64,000 nucleotides of DNA from Selenomonadaceae bacterium (GCA_017515635.1 JAFWFO010000035.1:28000-91999), one strand, 5' to 3'; shown: positions 33,539 to 42,376, numbered from the stretch's first letter. Made by a program: numbers and translations. The notes: generated by a model not told the origin, from the letters alone.

Positions 33539-33760
33539 TGCTTGATGCCTTCGCGGCAAAAGGCGGTTTTAATCGGAAACCCCCCGAGAAAGGGGGTGAC
33601 GCTGATGTTTACGATTATAGTACGCGTGGTGATTATCACCGTTGTAATCCTCTTAATTCTCAGCAAAACAGCCGCCTGAGCTCCCAACTCATGCGACTGT
33701 TTAAACCTTGTTTGATTTTGTTAATTTCGTATAGATGAGGGGCAAAACCGCCTTCAAGCA
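33539..33760 (+). promoter_or_regulatory. long-range 5'-3' helix of the copy 2 mRNA
   Basis: TGCTTGA (33539-33545) pairs with TCAAGCA (33754-33760), and AGGCGGTTTT (33561-33570) with AAAACCGCCT (33744-33753). The inner helix is three pairs longer than in copy 1. Confidence 0.7.
33605..33679 (+). CDS. 24-residue hydrophobic peptide, candidate type I toxin (copy 2)
   Basis: ATG to TGA, starting MFTIIVRVV and ending SKTAA. The hydrophobic core uses Val and Ile where copy 1 uses Ile and Leu. Arg7 is kept and a Lys is added near the end. The ribosome site AGGGGGTGA is again inside a C5/G5 hairpin (33581-33596). A single membrane span is predicted. Length and both ends match copy 1 although about a third of the bases differ, as expected if the peptide is selected. 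The sense RNA would run from 33540 to about 33794. Confidence 0.75.
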   Translation: MFTIIVRVVIITVVILLILSKTAA

Positions 33761-33764
33761 CTTC

Positions 33765-33790
33765 GCCTCGCAAGGACGCGGGGCATTTTT
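33765..33790 (+). terminator. terminator of the copy 2 peptide mRNA
   Basis: GCCTCGC and GCGGGGC stem followed by ATTTTTG, as in copy 1. Confidence 0.8.
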
Positions 33791-33801
33791 GTTGTGACGA
33801 A

Positions 33802-33830
33802 ATTATAATCTGCGCGGGAAATTTTTGCAA
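33802..33830 (-). promoter_or_regulatory. antisense promoter of module copy 2
   Basis: TTGCAA and TATAAT on the minus strand with a 17-bp spacer, 4 bp from the mnmA stop codon. Confidence 0.72.
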
Positions 33831-33833
33831 GCG

Positions 33834-34868
33834 TCAATCGATAATCGCGCCGCCCAAAACTTCTTCACCGTCATAAAAAACAATTGACTGTCCCGCCGTG
33901 ATTGCCCGTTGAGGCTCCGAAAAAATCACGCGCAAAAAATTTTTTTCCTCCGAGACTGTGCAAGTTGCCGTTCGTGAGCCGTAACGAATTTTCGCCTGAA
34001 AAGTTTTCGGCAATTCGGGCTTGTAAATCCAGTGCGCGTCGGATGCCGTCAACGTTTCGGAAAAAAGTTTTTCGCCCGTGTCGACGACGATTTGACGATT
34101 ATCAACGTCAAGGCGCGTGACGTAAAGCGGTTGCGGCGCGGCAATGCCCAAACCTTTTCGCTGACCGATTGTGTAATTCGCAACGCCGTTGTGACTGCCC
34201 AAAATTTTTCCGTTACCGTCGACGATATTGCCCGCCCGCAATGCTTGAGCGTCGGGCACGCGTTGAGCCAAAAAATTTTTGTAATCGTCATTCGGGACGA
34301 AACAAATTTCTTGACTGTCGGGCTTGTTCGCAACGGGTAAATTTTTTTCTGCGGCAAGTCGGCGCGTGTCGGTTTTGGAAAATTCTCCGAGTGGCAAAAT
34401 AATTTTCGCCAACTTTTCGGGCGTCAAGTTGTACAGCACATAAGATTGATCTTTTCGCACGTCGACAGCTTTTTTGAGCTTAAATCGCCCGTCCTCGAAA
34501 ACAATTCGCGCATAATGTCCCGTCGACAAAAAATCCGCGCCGATTGAAATTGCGAAATCGAACAGCTTGCCGAATTTAATTTCGCGATTGCAACGAACAC
34601 AGGGATTCGGCGTGCGTCCGCGCAAATATTCCGCAACAAAATAATTCACGACATTTTTTCGGAAATCGTCGCGCAGGTCAACGACATGATGATTTATTCC
34701 GAGATGTTCGCAGACATTTCGGGCGTCGGAGATATTTTTTTCGTCGTCGTCAAGCAACATAGTCACGCCGACAACTTCAAAGCCGCGTTCAAACAAAAGT
34801 GCCGCAGTCAATGAACTGTCAACACCTCCGCTCATTGCCACGGCAACTTTTTGTTTCAAGCCAATCAC
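33834..34868 (-). CDS. mnmA: tRNA-specific 2-thiouridylase
   Basis: 344 residues. It thiolates U34 of tRNA-Lys, -Glu and -Gln. The PP-loop SGGVDSS is at residues about 13-19. The catalytic cysteine pair lies in TPNPCVRCN and SQEICFV, and the GQRKGLGIA motif precedes a C-terminal beta barrel. The start is ATG at 34868. It is preceded by the VanW-family gene 12 bp upstream on the same strand. Confidence 0.96.
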   Translation of the reverse strand: MIGLKQKVAVAMSGGVDSSLTAALLFERGFEVVGVTMLLDDDEKNISDARNVCEHLGINHHVVDLRDDFRKNVVNYFVAEYLRGRTPNPCVRCNREIKFGKLFDFAISIGADFLSTGHYARIVFEDGRFKLKKAVDVRKDQSYVLYNLTPEKLAKIILPLGEFSKTDTRRLAAEKNLPVANKPDSQEICFVPNDDYKNFLAQRVPDAQALRAGNIVDGNGKILGSHNGVANYTIGQRKGLGIAAPQPLYVTRLDVDNRQIVVDTGEKLFSETLTASDAHWIYKPELPKTFQAKIRYGSRTATCTVSEEKNFLRVIFSEPQRAITAGQSIVFYDGEEVLGGAIID

Positions 34869-34880
34869 TCCAAAATTTAA

Positions 34881-36140
34881 TCAGGTTCCGGACGTTCCGT
34901 AAACGTCGGTGTGCAAATATTCATCTTTGATGACTTCGCCGCCGTTGCGCCAGACGCGATACAGCGAATTGCCGTCAAGCTCAATGGAAATATCCGCGCC
35001 GTTCAAATCGGATTTCGTGCCGAGAACGTACATTGTCACCGTCGAGCCGGACGCTTCGCCGAGCAAGTAAACGTTGTGCAAAAGATCGTTGCGGAATTTG
35101 AAATCAATTTGTCCGTCGGCAACTGTGGCGTCGCGCCCGTAGCCGATATAACTTGACTGGAAGAAATGCGGCGTACGTTCGACGGGAGTAAGTCCCGCAA
35201 GAAGTACCGCGTTGTACAGCGTGGAGCTGACTTGGCAGACACCGCCGCCGTAGTCAACGTCGGGTTTCCCGTTGATGATGACGCCCGCAACTTTGTAGCC
35301 CGTCTCCCATGAACGGGGGCCGACAGTGTCGTTAAATGAAAATGTCCACGCAGGTTTAACGATTTTGTGCGAAACGGAATTTGCGGCAAGCCAGATGTTA
35401 TCGCCGCGGTCGCCGGGATAATAATGAGTGCTGTACATGCCGAGAACCGTATCAATTTGCGCAATGTCTTCCGTCGTGATAAACGGCGCAATATCTTCCG
35501 GCTCAAGTTCTATGACGCCTTTGGGCAAGTCAAGTGTCGTGAGCGGATCTTTCAGCGACGCGGCAAGTTGTTCGGTATTTAATTTTTTGCCGATGACGCC
35601 GGGGATTTTTTCAATCGCACCGCCCGAACCGAATTCAACGACGGCATTTACGGGGTCGAGGTTGACTTTGGCGGCAATTTCCGCAAGTTTCGCGTCGAGC
35701 AAAGCCGAATCGTATTCGGCGGTAAGTTTCACGTCGCGGCCGTTGAGCGCGCATTTAATTTGGTTATTGAAATTATCCAGTGCCGAGCCGCCGCGTCCGT
35801 AAGCGAAAGCCTCATTTGTCGCCTTGTCGACAAGCGGTTTCAAATTAATATCTTCCGGCGTCACGACAAATTCTTCGTTGCCGTAACGAAAAGTAAGCGG
35901 ATGAATTTTCTGCGCGGCAACGTTGGTGAAAAGTTTCTGCGCACTCGCTTTATCCATGCCGCCAATCGCTTGACCTTCCGCACGCACGCCGAGGACAATT
36001 TTGTCACCGGACGCCACGGAACTTGATACTGCAACCATCGCACCGACGCCGACAACAGCAACTGCCGCCGCAATTTTTGCCTTGCCGCCGGTCGAGAGAA
36101 AATTTTTCAGGTTGAACTTTTGAACTTCCGAAGTCTCCAC
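34881..36140 (-). CDS. VanW-family protein with peptidoglycan-binding-like domain
   Basis: 419 residues. A single hydrophobic anchor near residues 20-45 (AKIAAAVAVVGVGAMVAVSSS) is followed by a YoaR-like putative peptidoglycan-binding repeat region (to about 210) and the VanW domain (TFSFNDTVGPRSWETGYK, then GGGVCQVSSTLYNAVLLAGL). These proteins are surface-exposed and of unclear biochemistry. VanW is found in some vancomycin-resistance clusters, but no van genes are here. The start is GTG behind GGAGG. Confidence 0.9.
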   Translation of the reverse strand: METSEVQKFNLKNFLSTGGKAKIAAAVAVVGVGAMVAVSSSVASGDKIVLGVRAEGQAIGGMDKASAQKLFTNVAAQKIHPLTFRYGNEEFVVTPEDINLKPLVDKATNEAFAYGRGGSALDNFNNQIKCALNGRDVKLTAEYDSALLDAKLAEIAAKVNLDPVNAVVEFGSGGAIEKIPGVIGKKLNTEQLAASLKDPLTTLDLPKGVIELEPEDIAPFITTEDIAQIDTVLGMYSTHYYPGDRGDNIWLAANSVSHKIVKPAWTFSFNDTVGPRSWETGYKVAGVIINGKPDVDYGGGVCQVSSTLYNAVLLAGLTPVERTPHFFQSSYIGYGRDATVADGQIDFKFRNDLLHNVYLLGEASGSTVTMYVLGTKSDLNGADISIELDGNSLYRVWRNGGEVIKDEYLHTDVYGTSGT

Positions 36141-36212
36141 AAAAATTTCGCCTCCAAATTCTAGACTGAGGACATTATAGCCGATAAAAAATTTTTATCA
36201 AATATTTTTCAT

Positions 36213-36539
36213 CTAACCGCGACTATTTTGCTCAACGTCGGGCGAAACTTTTAACGCAAAATCTTCGACGAGCTTTAAAACAATCGCTCGCGATTCATTA
36301 GGCAACTTGTCAAAAGCTTTGAGCAATCGCCGTTCCTGCACCGACAATTTTTCGGACGCCTTGATTTTTTTCGCCGCCTCTTCGTCCGCATAATTCGCGA
36401 TAAATTCTTCAACGGCAAGTTGAACCAAACCCGAAACGCTTATACCGAATTTATGCGCCGCCAAAGTGTAAGCGTCGCGCTTGCCTTTGCGGAGGCTGAC
36501 GGTCAAGCGATCAAATTTATCTTTCAAGCTGTAAATCAT
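36213..36539 (-). CDS. small ribbon-helix-helix-like protein
   Basis: 108 residues. The N-terminal part (FDRLTVSLRKGKRDAYTLAAHKFGISVSGLVQLAVEEFI) has the strand-helix-helix pattern of Arc/MetJ-type DNA-binding proteins. The C-terminal helix region LLKAFDKLPNESRAIVLKLVEDFA resembles tails seen on some small regulators. Targets are unknown. It lies alone between the Wzt and VanW genes on the same strand. There is no toxin partner beside it. Confidence 0.65.
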   Translation of the reverse strand: MIYSLKDKFDRLTVSLRKGKRDAYTLAAHKFGISVSGLVQLAVEEFIANYADEEAAKKIKASEKLSVQERRLLKAFDKLPNESRAIVLKLVEDFALKVSPDVEQNSRG

Positions 36540-36563
36540 TTGACTACTCCTTGTTGCAGAAAA

Positions 36564-37919
36564 TTAATTCAACTTGACGCGGCGGACGTTTAAATCGTTG
36601 TGCCAATGAACGTAGCCGCCGGGCAAACTCAAGTACGGATTCGGGCTGACGACGTTGAATTGCAACGCGCACGGAACAAAGTCGCACATCTCCGAATAAT
36701 TCAGCGTCTCATCAATCGGCGTGGAAATTACGCAGGCAATGTCGTACATCTCTTGGCGCAACTCAACTTTGAACGTCCAATCGATAACGTAAATTTCTCC
36801 CGCCTTCGCGTCGAAAATTGCTTTCGTGTCGTGGAAGCGCGAATCGGTGTAAATCAAATCAATCCCCGTCGCATTGCGAATGTGATAGCCCATGCCCAAA
36901 CAAGCAACGTCCTGTTGAAAGTGAACGATCATACGAAGGACGACTTCTTGACCGAAAGTAACTTCGCGAATAAGTTCGCCGTCCAAATTCAAAAGTTGCA
37001 CGTTATCTAAAATCGCCCGCTTGTCGCCCGTCCGCTGATAAGTTGCGTTCTTCAAAAAAGTTTCTTTGCCGCGAGCAAGATTTTCGGCAGAAATTTTTTC
37101 TTTGGCGAAAACTTGTTTGCCGTCGCGCAGATTGTCGACCAAATTATTTTGACGTTGCGCCTGCTCCTCGGTGAGTTCGCCGCGAGATTCAAGCAACATG
37201 TGCCGATAGCGTTCGACAACATCTTTCGCGGGCGCGTCCATCAAAATTTTTCCAGACTGCATGAGAAACGCCCGTTCGCACAAATTTTTCACGGCAAAAG
37301 TATCGTGGCTGACAAATAAAACCGTCACGCCGCCTTCAATCATCGTGCGCATTTTGTCCATGCATTTGCTCTGGAAAAACGCATCGCCGACACTCAACGC
37401 CTCGTCGACAATCAAAATATCCGGCTCGACAAATGCGTTGACGGCGAAGGCAAGGCGCGCAAACATGCCCGACGAATAAGTTTTCACGGGCTGATTGATA
37501 AAGTCGCCAATGTCCGCGAATGCAATTATGTCGTCAACTTTTGTGTCCATGACTTCGCGGCTGTGACCGATAAGTAAGCCGTTCATGTAAATATTTTCGA
37601 CGCCCGTCATGTCGGGATTAAAACCCGCGCCCAATTCCAAAAGTGACGCAATACGTCCGTTGACTTGTAACGTGCCCGCGCTCGGCGTCAAAACGCCCGT
37701 GATAATTTTCAGCAACGTGGATTTTCCCGCGCCGTTTTTGCCGACAAGCCCGATATTTTCGCCGCGACGAATTTCAAAAGAAACGTCATTGAGCGCGTAA
37801 AAATCTCTGCTGTAACGTTTGTGGAACGGGTGAAAAGCTTCCTTCAGACGGTCAATGTCCCGGTCGTAAATTTTATAAATTTTCGTGAGGTGCTCCGCTT
37901 TGATGGCAATGTCACTCAA
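36564..37919 (-). CDS. wzt: polysaccharide ABC transporter ATP-binding protein (Wzt-like)
   Basis: 451 residues. The nucleotide-binding domain has Walker A GKNGAGKST, the signature YSSGMFARLAFA and Walker B ILIVDEALSVGD. A C-terminal Wzt-type beta-sandwich (about 290-450), a domain that in O-antigen exporters recognises the finished glycan, follows. It would power export of an undecaprenyl-linked polysaccharide across the inner membrane. The matching permease (Wzm) is not adjacent. The start is TTG behind GGAGG. Confidence 0.9.
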   Translation of the reverse strand: MSDIAIKAEHLTKIYKIYDRDIDRLKEAFHPFHKRYSRDFYALNDVSFEIRRGENIGLVGKNGAGKSTLLKIITGVLTPSAGTLQVNGRIASLLELGAGFNPDMTGVENIYMNGLLIGHSREVMDTKVDDIIAFADIGDFINQPVKTYSSGMFARLAFAVNAFVEPDILIVDEALSVGDAFFQSKCMDKMRTMIEGGVTVLFVSHDTFAVKNLCERAFLMQSGKILMDAPAKDVVERYRHMLLESRGELTEEQAQRQNNLVDNLRDGKQVFAKEKISAENLARGKETFLKNATYQRTGDKRAILDNVQLLNLDGELIREVTFGQEVVLRMIVHFQQDVACLGMGYHIRNATGIDLIYTDSRFHDTKAIFDAKAGEIYVIDWTFKVELRQEMYDIACVISTPIDETLNYSEMCDFVPCALQFNVVSPNPYLSLPGGYVHWHNDLNVRRVKLN

Positions 37920-37934
37920 AATTTTTCCTCCGAA

Positions 37935-39620
37935 TCACATCTTAAATTGTCCGACTTCTTCGTTCATCTCCTGCGCCAAATCAAGAAGTTTTTTGCTGGT
38001 GTGGGCAACATCTTTCATATTTGCAGTTTGTTCTTTGGTCACCGAGCTGAGTGAAGCTGCGTTTTCGTTGGACTTGTTCGCGATTTCGCGGACGTGTTCA
38101 ATAGCCTCCGTAATTTCGCCGTTGCTCATGTAAACCGCCGCAATGTCTTCCAAACTCCGTTGAACGTTTTCGGCGAGTACTTTGGATTGTGCCTCGATGT
38201 CGGCAAAAGCCGTACCCGTTTCAATGACGGATTGCGTACCTTCCGCGACGCCTTGATTGCCCTTGTCGATTGATTCGACAGCAACGGCCGTGTCCGCTTG
38301 AATGCTTGCGATAAGGTTTGCGATTGAAGTTGCTGCCTCCGCAGATTGTTCGGCAAGCTTGCGGACTTCGTCGGCGACGACCGCGAAACCTTTGCCGGCT
38401 TCACCGGCACGCGCCGCCTCGATTGCCGCATTTAACGCGAGCAAGTTTGTTTGTTCGGCGATGCCCGAAATTGTCTCGACAATCTGTCCGATTTCGCCGG
38501 AACGTTTGCCCAGCCCGTCGACGAGTTTGGCGGACGAACTGACCTGCTGTTTAGTTTCTTTCATCGTGTCAATCGCCGCGTCGACACGTTCTTTGCCGTT
38601 GGCGGCGTGGGTTGCGTTGTTGCCGGCAATTTCCTGCATCTGCAATGCTGTTTCGCTCAAGCCGTCCATTTTCTCGAACAAGGTAGTGATTTTGTTTTCA
38701 AGATTTTTAATCGTCCGTTCCTGTTCGGTGGTGCCTTGAACCAAAACTGTCATGCTTTGAACGACCGTGTTAATAGATTCGTGCGTCAGTTGCGTACCGT
38801 CGTTAAGTTCTCTGCTTGAAGCCGCCACGCGTTCGGAATACTGCGAAATTCTGTTCAAAAGTTGTATAAAGTTGAGTTTAAGCTTGTTGAGGTTGGTCGC
38901 CAAAACGCTTAATTCGTCGCTCGTGTTGCAGGGCAAATCTCTGGTACTGAAATTTCCTTCCGCGAGAATTTTCGTCGCGTTGATGATTGTATACATCTTG
39001 TCAAGCGTATCGCCGATAAGATTTTTCGACAGGAAGAAACAAACGATCATCACGATTGCAATGATCACTGCGGTTGTCAAGAAAAATTTCATGGCGACGG
39101 GAGCGGTTGCTTCCGCACTTACGCCCACAAAAACCATGCCGAGAGTACTGCCGCTTTTATCTTTGAGCGGTTGATAGGCAACGAAATATTCTTCGCCCGC
39201 AAATACGGATTCACCCGAATAAAGTTTCCCCTGTTTCAAGACGTTTTCCATAACGAACGGAGAAGCCTTCGTGTTGAAAGCGCGCTTGCCCGACGCCTCT
39301 TTAAATGTCGTGTCAAGCGGGGTATCGCCGTTAAAAATCGTGACTTCAGCGTTACAAAGCTTGCTGAGTTCGGCCGCAAGATCATCGACATTTGTAAGCC
39401 GGTGTTCGCCCTTGAACAGTTCGCCGCCTCGCAAATGCCAATCGCCCTCAAATCGCGAGTTCAAGATTTCCGCTATTGTCTGAGCGTCCGTCGTGACCTT
39501 GGCTTGAAGTGTTTCTGAGTGAACTGCTTTGGCGCGCAGATACCCGATAATGCCCATCAGCACGCAGGCGACGATTGCGATTATGTTGACCGTCATAATC
39601 GCTTTGTCTTTGAGATTCAT
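37935..39620 (-). CDS. methyl-accepting chemotaxis protein
   Basis: 561 residues. A membrane helix (about 9-28) is followed by a periplasmic Cache-type sensor (about 30-175, with [19 protein letters not shown] and [13 protein letters not shown]), a second helix (about 180-200), a HAMP region and the long coiled-coil signalling domain with the hairpin tip [24 protein letters not shown]. The ligand is unknown. CheR, encoded at 17623-18408, would methylate it. The ATG at 39620 with GGAAGGTG was preferred over an upstream in-frame start. Confidence 0.95.
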   Translation of the reverse strand: MNLKDKAIMTVNIIAIVACVLMGIIGYLRAKAVHSETLQAKVTTDAQTIAEILNSRFEGDWHLRGGELFKGEHRLTNVDDLAAELSKLCNAEVTIFNGDTPLDTTFKEASGKRAFNTKASPFVMENVLKQGKLYSGESVFAGEEYFVAYQPLKDKSGSTLGMVFVGVSAEATAPVAMKFFLTTAVIIAIVMIVCFFLSKNLIGDTLDKMYTIINATKILAEGNFSTRDLPCNTSDELSVLATNLNKLKLNFIQLLNRISQYSERVAASSRELNDGTQLTHESINTVVQSMTVLVQGTTEQERTIKNLENKITTLFEKMDGLSETALQMQEIAGNNATHAANGKERVDAAIDTMKETKQQVSSSAKLVDGLGKRSGEIGQIVETISGIAEQTNLLALNAAIEAARAGEAGKGFAVVADEVRKLAEQSAEAATSIANLIASIQADTAVAVESIDKGNQGVAEGTQSVIETGTAFADIEAQSKVLAENVQRSLEDIAAVYMSNGEITEAIEHVREIANKSNENAASLSSVTKEQTANMKDVAHTSKKLLDLAQEMNEEVGQFKM

Positions 39621-39753
39621 TGATGAACACCTTCCCCGAAGAATTTTCTTGCATTTTACCACATATTGGCGGGCGCGCAAAAAAATTTTCGGCGACAAAT
39701 TCGGGATTGAGTTGGTTGTTATCTATTTTCTTTGTTTGATGTGACGATCTCTT

Positions 39754-40206
39754 TTAAGTTCGGCGGTTGATAAAAAAATTTTTCATAAGTTCGCGGCACT
39801 CATCTTCTAGAACGCCCGCCGTAACTTGCAAGCGGTGATTCAGCGCGGGATTGTCTGTCACGTTGAACAGTGATTCGCACGCACCGAATTTTGAATCGGT
39901 CACGCCGTAAACCAATCTTTTCACGCGACACAAAATCAACGCGCCCGCACACATCGCGCAGGGTTCGACGGTTGAATAAAGCGTGTAGTCCGTCAATCGT
40001 CGCCGTTGAAGTTTTCGACTTGCCGCCCGCAACGCCAAAATTTCCGCGTGAGCCGTCGCGTCGTTAAGCTGTTCAATTCGGTTGTGTTCGCCGCAAACTA
40101 AAATGCCGCTATCGTCAATGATAACGGCACCGATTGGAACTTCGTTTTCGTTGAACGCCTGTCGTGCCTCGTCAAGCGCAAGCTTCATGAAAATTTTGTC
40201 GTCCAT
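39754..40206 (-). CDS. tadA: tRNA-specific adenosine deaminase
   Basis: 150 residues, the cytidine-deaminase fold that converts A34 to inosine in tRNA-Arg(ACG). The zinc site is HAEILALR with PCAMCAGALI; the proton shuttle is the Glu of HAE. The length is normal. It is followed upstream by a small acidic gene 12 bp away, and the two may share a transcript. Confidence 0.95.
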   Translation of the reverse strand: MDDKIFMKLALDEARQAFNENEVPIGAVIIDDSGILVCGEHNRIEQLNDATAHAEILALRAASRKLQRRRLTDYTLYSTVEPCAMCAGALILCRVKRLVYGVTDSKFGACESLFNVTDNPALNHRLQVTAGVLEDECRELMKNFFINRRT

Positions 40207-40218
40207 AACAATTCTCCT

Positions 40219-40488
40219 TTATGCAAGCAAACGGTCGAGGCTCAAGCCGCTCATGTAAAAGAGCGAATGCGTTCCGCTTGAAGTAATTTCGAGTTCGTAA
40301 GCTTCGGGGATTGCGGTTTTCTTGACGGGTGTAACTTTTTTCGGAATGTTCATTGCGCGGCGAAGTTCGTCGGCAAAAGTGCCGGTTTCGTCGCGGCGTT
40401 CGCGTCCGCTGTTAAAACGGTGGCGATTGTCGTTGGTGACGCCCTTGACGCGGTCAACCCGTTCAAGTTTTTCAATATTGTCCAACAT
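40219..40488 (-). CDS. small hydrophilic protein of unknown function
   Basis: 89 residues, charged, with no signal peptide or membrane segment. The middle part has a basic GRERRD stretch and LRRAMNIPKK, and the end THSLFYMSGLSLDRLLA is amphipathic. The ATG at 40488 has AAGGAGGAG at ideal distance. The frame also opens at a GTG at 40554, but that codon overlaps a second AAGGAGG, so this second ribosome site may serve a short leader instead. No family is recognised. Confidence 0.55.
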   Translation of the reverse strand: MLDNIEKLERVDRVKGVTNDNRHRFNSGRERRDETGTFADELRRAMNIPKKVTPVKKTAIPEAYELEITSSGTHSLFYMSGLSLDRLLA

Positions 40489-40565
40489 GTCAATCTCCTC
40501 CTTGGAAATAACTGTGTCGTGTCCTTCACCTGCAATATCGTCAAAATAATTCACCTCCTTAAGTC

Positions 40566-40600
40566 AAAAAGAACCCCGCCGATTACGGCAGAGTTCTTTT
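40566..40600 (-). terminator. intrinsic terminator of mdh
   Basis: On the minus strand AGAACTCTGCCG and CGGCGGGGTTCT pair around TAAT, followed by TTTTT. Confidence 0.85.
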
Positions 40601-40630
40601 AATTAAATTTCAATGTTCGGCTTTGAAAGA

Positions 40631-41581
40631 TTACGCGAGAGCTTCACCGAGTTTGCTGTTGACTTCGCGAGCCGCCGCAACGCTTTCGGCGAATTTGGCT
40701 TTTTCCGCTTCGGAGAATTCGACTTCGACGATTTTTTCAACGCCGTCTTTGCCGAGAATGACGGGAACGCCGATGCAAAGATCTTTTTCGCCGTATTCGC
40801 CGTCGAGATAGACGCAACAGGGAATAAGTTTTTTCGCGTCAAGAGCAATCGCTTCGACGAGAGCCGCAGCCGCTGCGCCGGGAGCATACCAAGCGGAAGT
40901 TCCCAAAAGTTTCGTGCAGGTCGCGCCGCCGACTTTGGTAGCTTCGACAGCTTTTTGAATCGCTTCGTCGCTCAAAAGTTGGGTGACGGGGATGCCGCGA
41001 TAAGTTGCAAGGCTGACGAGCGGAACCATTGTCTTATCTGCGTGTCCGCCGACGACCATGCCGTCAATATCCGTGGGCGTTGCGGGATAGCCGGCCTCTT
41101 TGAGAGCTTCGGCGAGATAGTAACGGAAACGGGAGCTGTCCAACATGCCGCCTTGACCGATAATGCGGTTGCGCGGAAGTTTCGTGTCTTTGAGCGTCAA
41201 ATAAGTCATTGCGTCCATCGGATTCGAGACGATAATCAAAATCGCGTCGGGCGAGTTCGCAAGAATTTGATCAACGACGCTTTTAACGATTTTCGCGTTG
41301 GTGCCGATGAGCTGTTCGCGAGTCATGCCGGGTTTGCGGGGAATGCCGCTGGTGACAACGACGACTTGCGAGCCTGCCGTCGCCGCATAATCGTTCGTCA
41401 CACCTTTAACCGTCGTGTCAAAGTTGAGCATGTGCGCCGTCTGCATGATGTCCATTGCTTTGCCTTCGCTCAAGCCTTCTTTGATGTCGATAAGAACGAC
41501 TTCACTTGCAAAACCTTTTGTTGCCAGGACGTTCGCCACGGTCGCGCCCACATTGCCGGAACCGACTACAGTAACTTTCAT
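40631..41581 (-). CDS. mdh: malate dehydrogenase
   Basis: 316 residues, a lactate/malate dehydrogenase fold of the lactate-dehydrogenase-like type. The NAD site is GSGNVGATVA with Asp after VVLID. The loop PRKPGMTREQLIGTNA carries the Arg that selects malate/oxaloacetate, and VVGGHADKTMVPL holds the catalytic His. GAGG precedes the ATG. It is a reductive step of the succinate/propionate fermentation common in Negativicutes (inference). It is monocistronic with its own terminator. Confidence 0.95.
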   Translation of the reverse strand: MKVTVVGSGNVGATVANVLATKGFASEVVLIDIKEGLSEGKAMDIMQTAHMLNFDTTVKGVTNDYAATAGSQVVVVTSGIPRKPGMTREQLIGTNAKIVKSVVDQILANSPDAILIIVSNPMDAMTYLTLKDTKLPRNRIIGQGGMLDSSRFRYYLAEALKEAGYPATPTDIDGMVVGGHADKTMVPLVSLATYRGIPVTQLLSDEAIQKAVEATKVGGATCTKLLGTSAWYAPGAAAAALVEAIALDAKKLIPCCVYLDGEYGEKDLCIGVPVILGKDGVEKIVEVEFSEAEKAKFAESVAAAREVNSKLGEALA

Positions 41582-41660
41582 TTAAAAAGCCTCCTCAAGA
41601 TTTGTTGCGATTATTTTAACATAACGCTTGACGATTTACCACAGTCACGCGAAAAAATTT

Positions 41661-41822
41661 TCACTCTTCGACTTGCGAAAAATCATCCTTGCCGACGCCG
41701 CACAACGGACAGAGAAAATCTTCGGGCAAATCTTCAAATTTCGTGCCCGGCTCAATGTCGTTGTCGGGGTCGCCTTTTTCTTCGTCGTACTCCCAGCCGC
41801 AGACGTTGCAAACCCATTTCAT
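41661..41822 (-). CDS. rubredoxin
   Basis: 53 residues. It opens [19 protein letters not shown] and has a second pair in [17 protein letters not shown], so all four iron-binding cysteines (CxxC, CPLC) are present. This is the standard size for this one-iron electron carrier, used in oxygen or peroxide detoxification chains of anaerobes. GGAGG lies 7 bp before the ATG. Its promoter (41855-41882) sits directly beside the third copy of the peptide module. It follows mdh in reverse order, with its own promoter. Confidence 0.93.
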   Translation of the reverse strand: MKWVCNVCGWEYDEEKGDPDNDIEPGTKFEDLPEDFLCPLCGVGKDDFSQVEE

Positions 41823-41854
41823 GTCAAAAACCTCCTCGAATTTTGTTTGCGCAG

Positions 41855-41882
41855 ATTATAACATGCGCCGAAAAATTTTCAA
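41855..41882 (-). promoter_or_regulatory. predicted promoter of the rubredoxin gene
   Basis: On the minus strand TTGAAA and TATAAT with a 16-bp spacer, 33 bp before the rubredoxin start. Confidence 0.65.
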
Positions 41883-41928
41883 TCGGCACGGAAGTTTTTT
41901 GCAAGCTTTAAAAAAAATGAACGCTGCC

Positions 41929-41957
41929 TTGAATTTCGGCAACGCACGATTTATAAT
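41929..41957 (+). promoter_or_regulatory. sense promoter of module copy 3
   Basis: TTGAAT and TATAAT with a 17-bp spacer whose sequence has diverged while its length is kept. Confidence 0.7.
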
Positions 41958-41962
41958 TCGTT

Positions 41963-42376
41963 TGCTTGTCGCCTTGCGGCGAAGGGCGGTTTCAATCATC
42001 GAAAGCCGCTACTGAGAACTTATAAAAAGTTGTAAACTTTTATGTCCCATTCCTGCTTCATCGATTCCGCGTTCACTGTCATTGCTGACAAGCTACCGGC
42101 GTTTGCTGTAAATCTCCACAGGCGTAAATTCCCCGCTAACGAACGGGTACACATCGCAAATTTCTTTTTGGTGAAATGTTTGCGATACCAGCAACATTTG
42201 TCCATTCATGATATTTAGCAAAAAAGGTCTGTCTGTCCGACGCACATTCCATCATCGCTTGGTTTTCGCTAGGTTTGTGCAGGGTTCAACACCGCTTGAG
42301 TCCCAACCTCATGCGACTGTTCGTACCATTTAGTCTGACTTTTTTACATACGAGGGGCTAAACCGCCCGACAAGCA
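41963..42376 (+). promoter_or_regulatory. long-range 5'-3' helix of the copy 3 RNA
   Basis: TGCTTGTC (41963-41970) pairs with GACAAGCA (42369-42376), and GGGCGGTTT (41984-41992) with AAACCGCCC (42360-42368). Compared with copy 1, an A-T pair has become T-A and a T/T mismatch has become G-C, so pairing is retained by paired changes. Confidence 0.72.
42020..42235 (-). pseudogene. decayed 3' end of an IS200/IS605-type tnpB
   Basis: On the minus strand one frame reads RGIYACGDLQQTPVACQQ, then a shifted frame ends VNAESMKQEWDIKVYNFL and stop. The ACGD-TPV block followed by a KQE tail is how many TnpB proteins end. The break between frames and the lack of the nuclease domains show a remnant. It sits inside copy 3 of the peptide module. 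Confidence 0.6.

Larger units (their letters stand above)
33573..33795 (-). ncRNA. predicted antisense RNA of module copy 2
   Basis: It starts from the minus-strand promoter at 33802-33830 and is complementary to the copy 2 peptide mRNA. The C5/G5 hairpin is present, but only three T follow it (GTTTCC), so termination may be leaky, and the transcript might extend toward the copy 1 antisense promoter. Confidence 0.5.
33481..33830 (+). repeat. small-peptide/antisense module, copy 2
   Basis: A complete tandem copy with the same order of elements as copy 1. It differs from copy 1 mainly in the peptide codons, in the segment after the stop, and in the T run that would end the antisense RNA. Confidence 0.85.

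Noticed and set aside
40613..41911. 432-codon plus-strand frame
   Set aside because: Antisense shadow of malate dehydrogenase and rubredoxin; its composition is biased and no domain is recognised.
42042..42218. 58-codon plus-strand frame starting MSHSCFIDS inside module copy 3
   Set aside because: It is the reverse complement of the TnpB remnant, has no ribosome site, and is unrelated to the peptides of copies 1 and 2.
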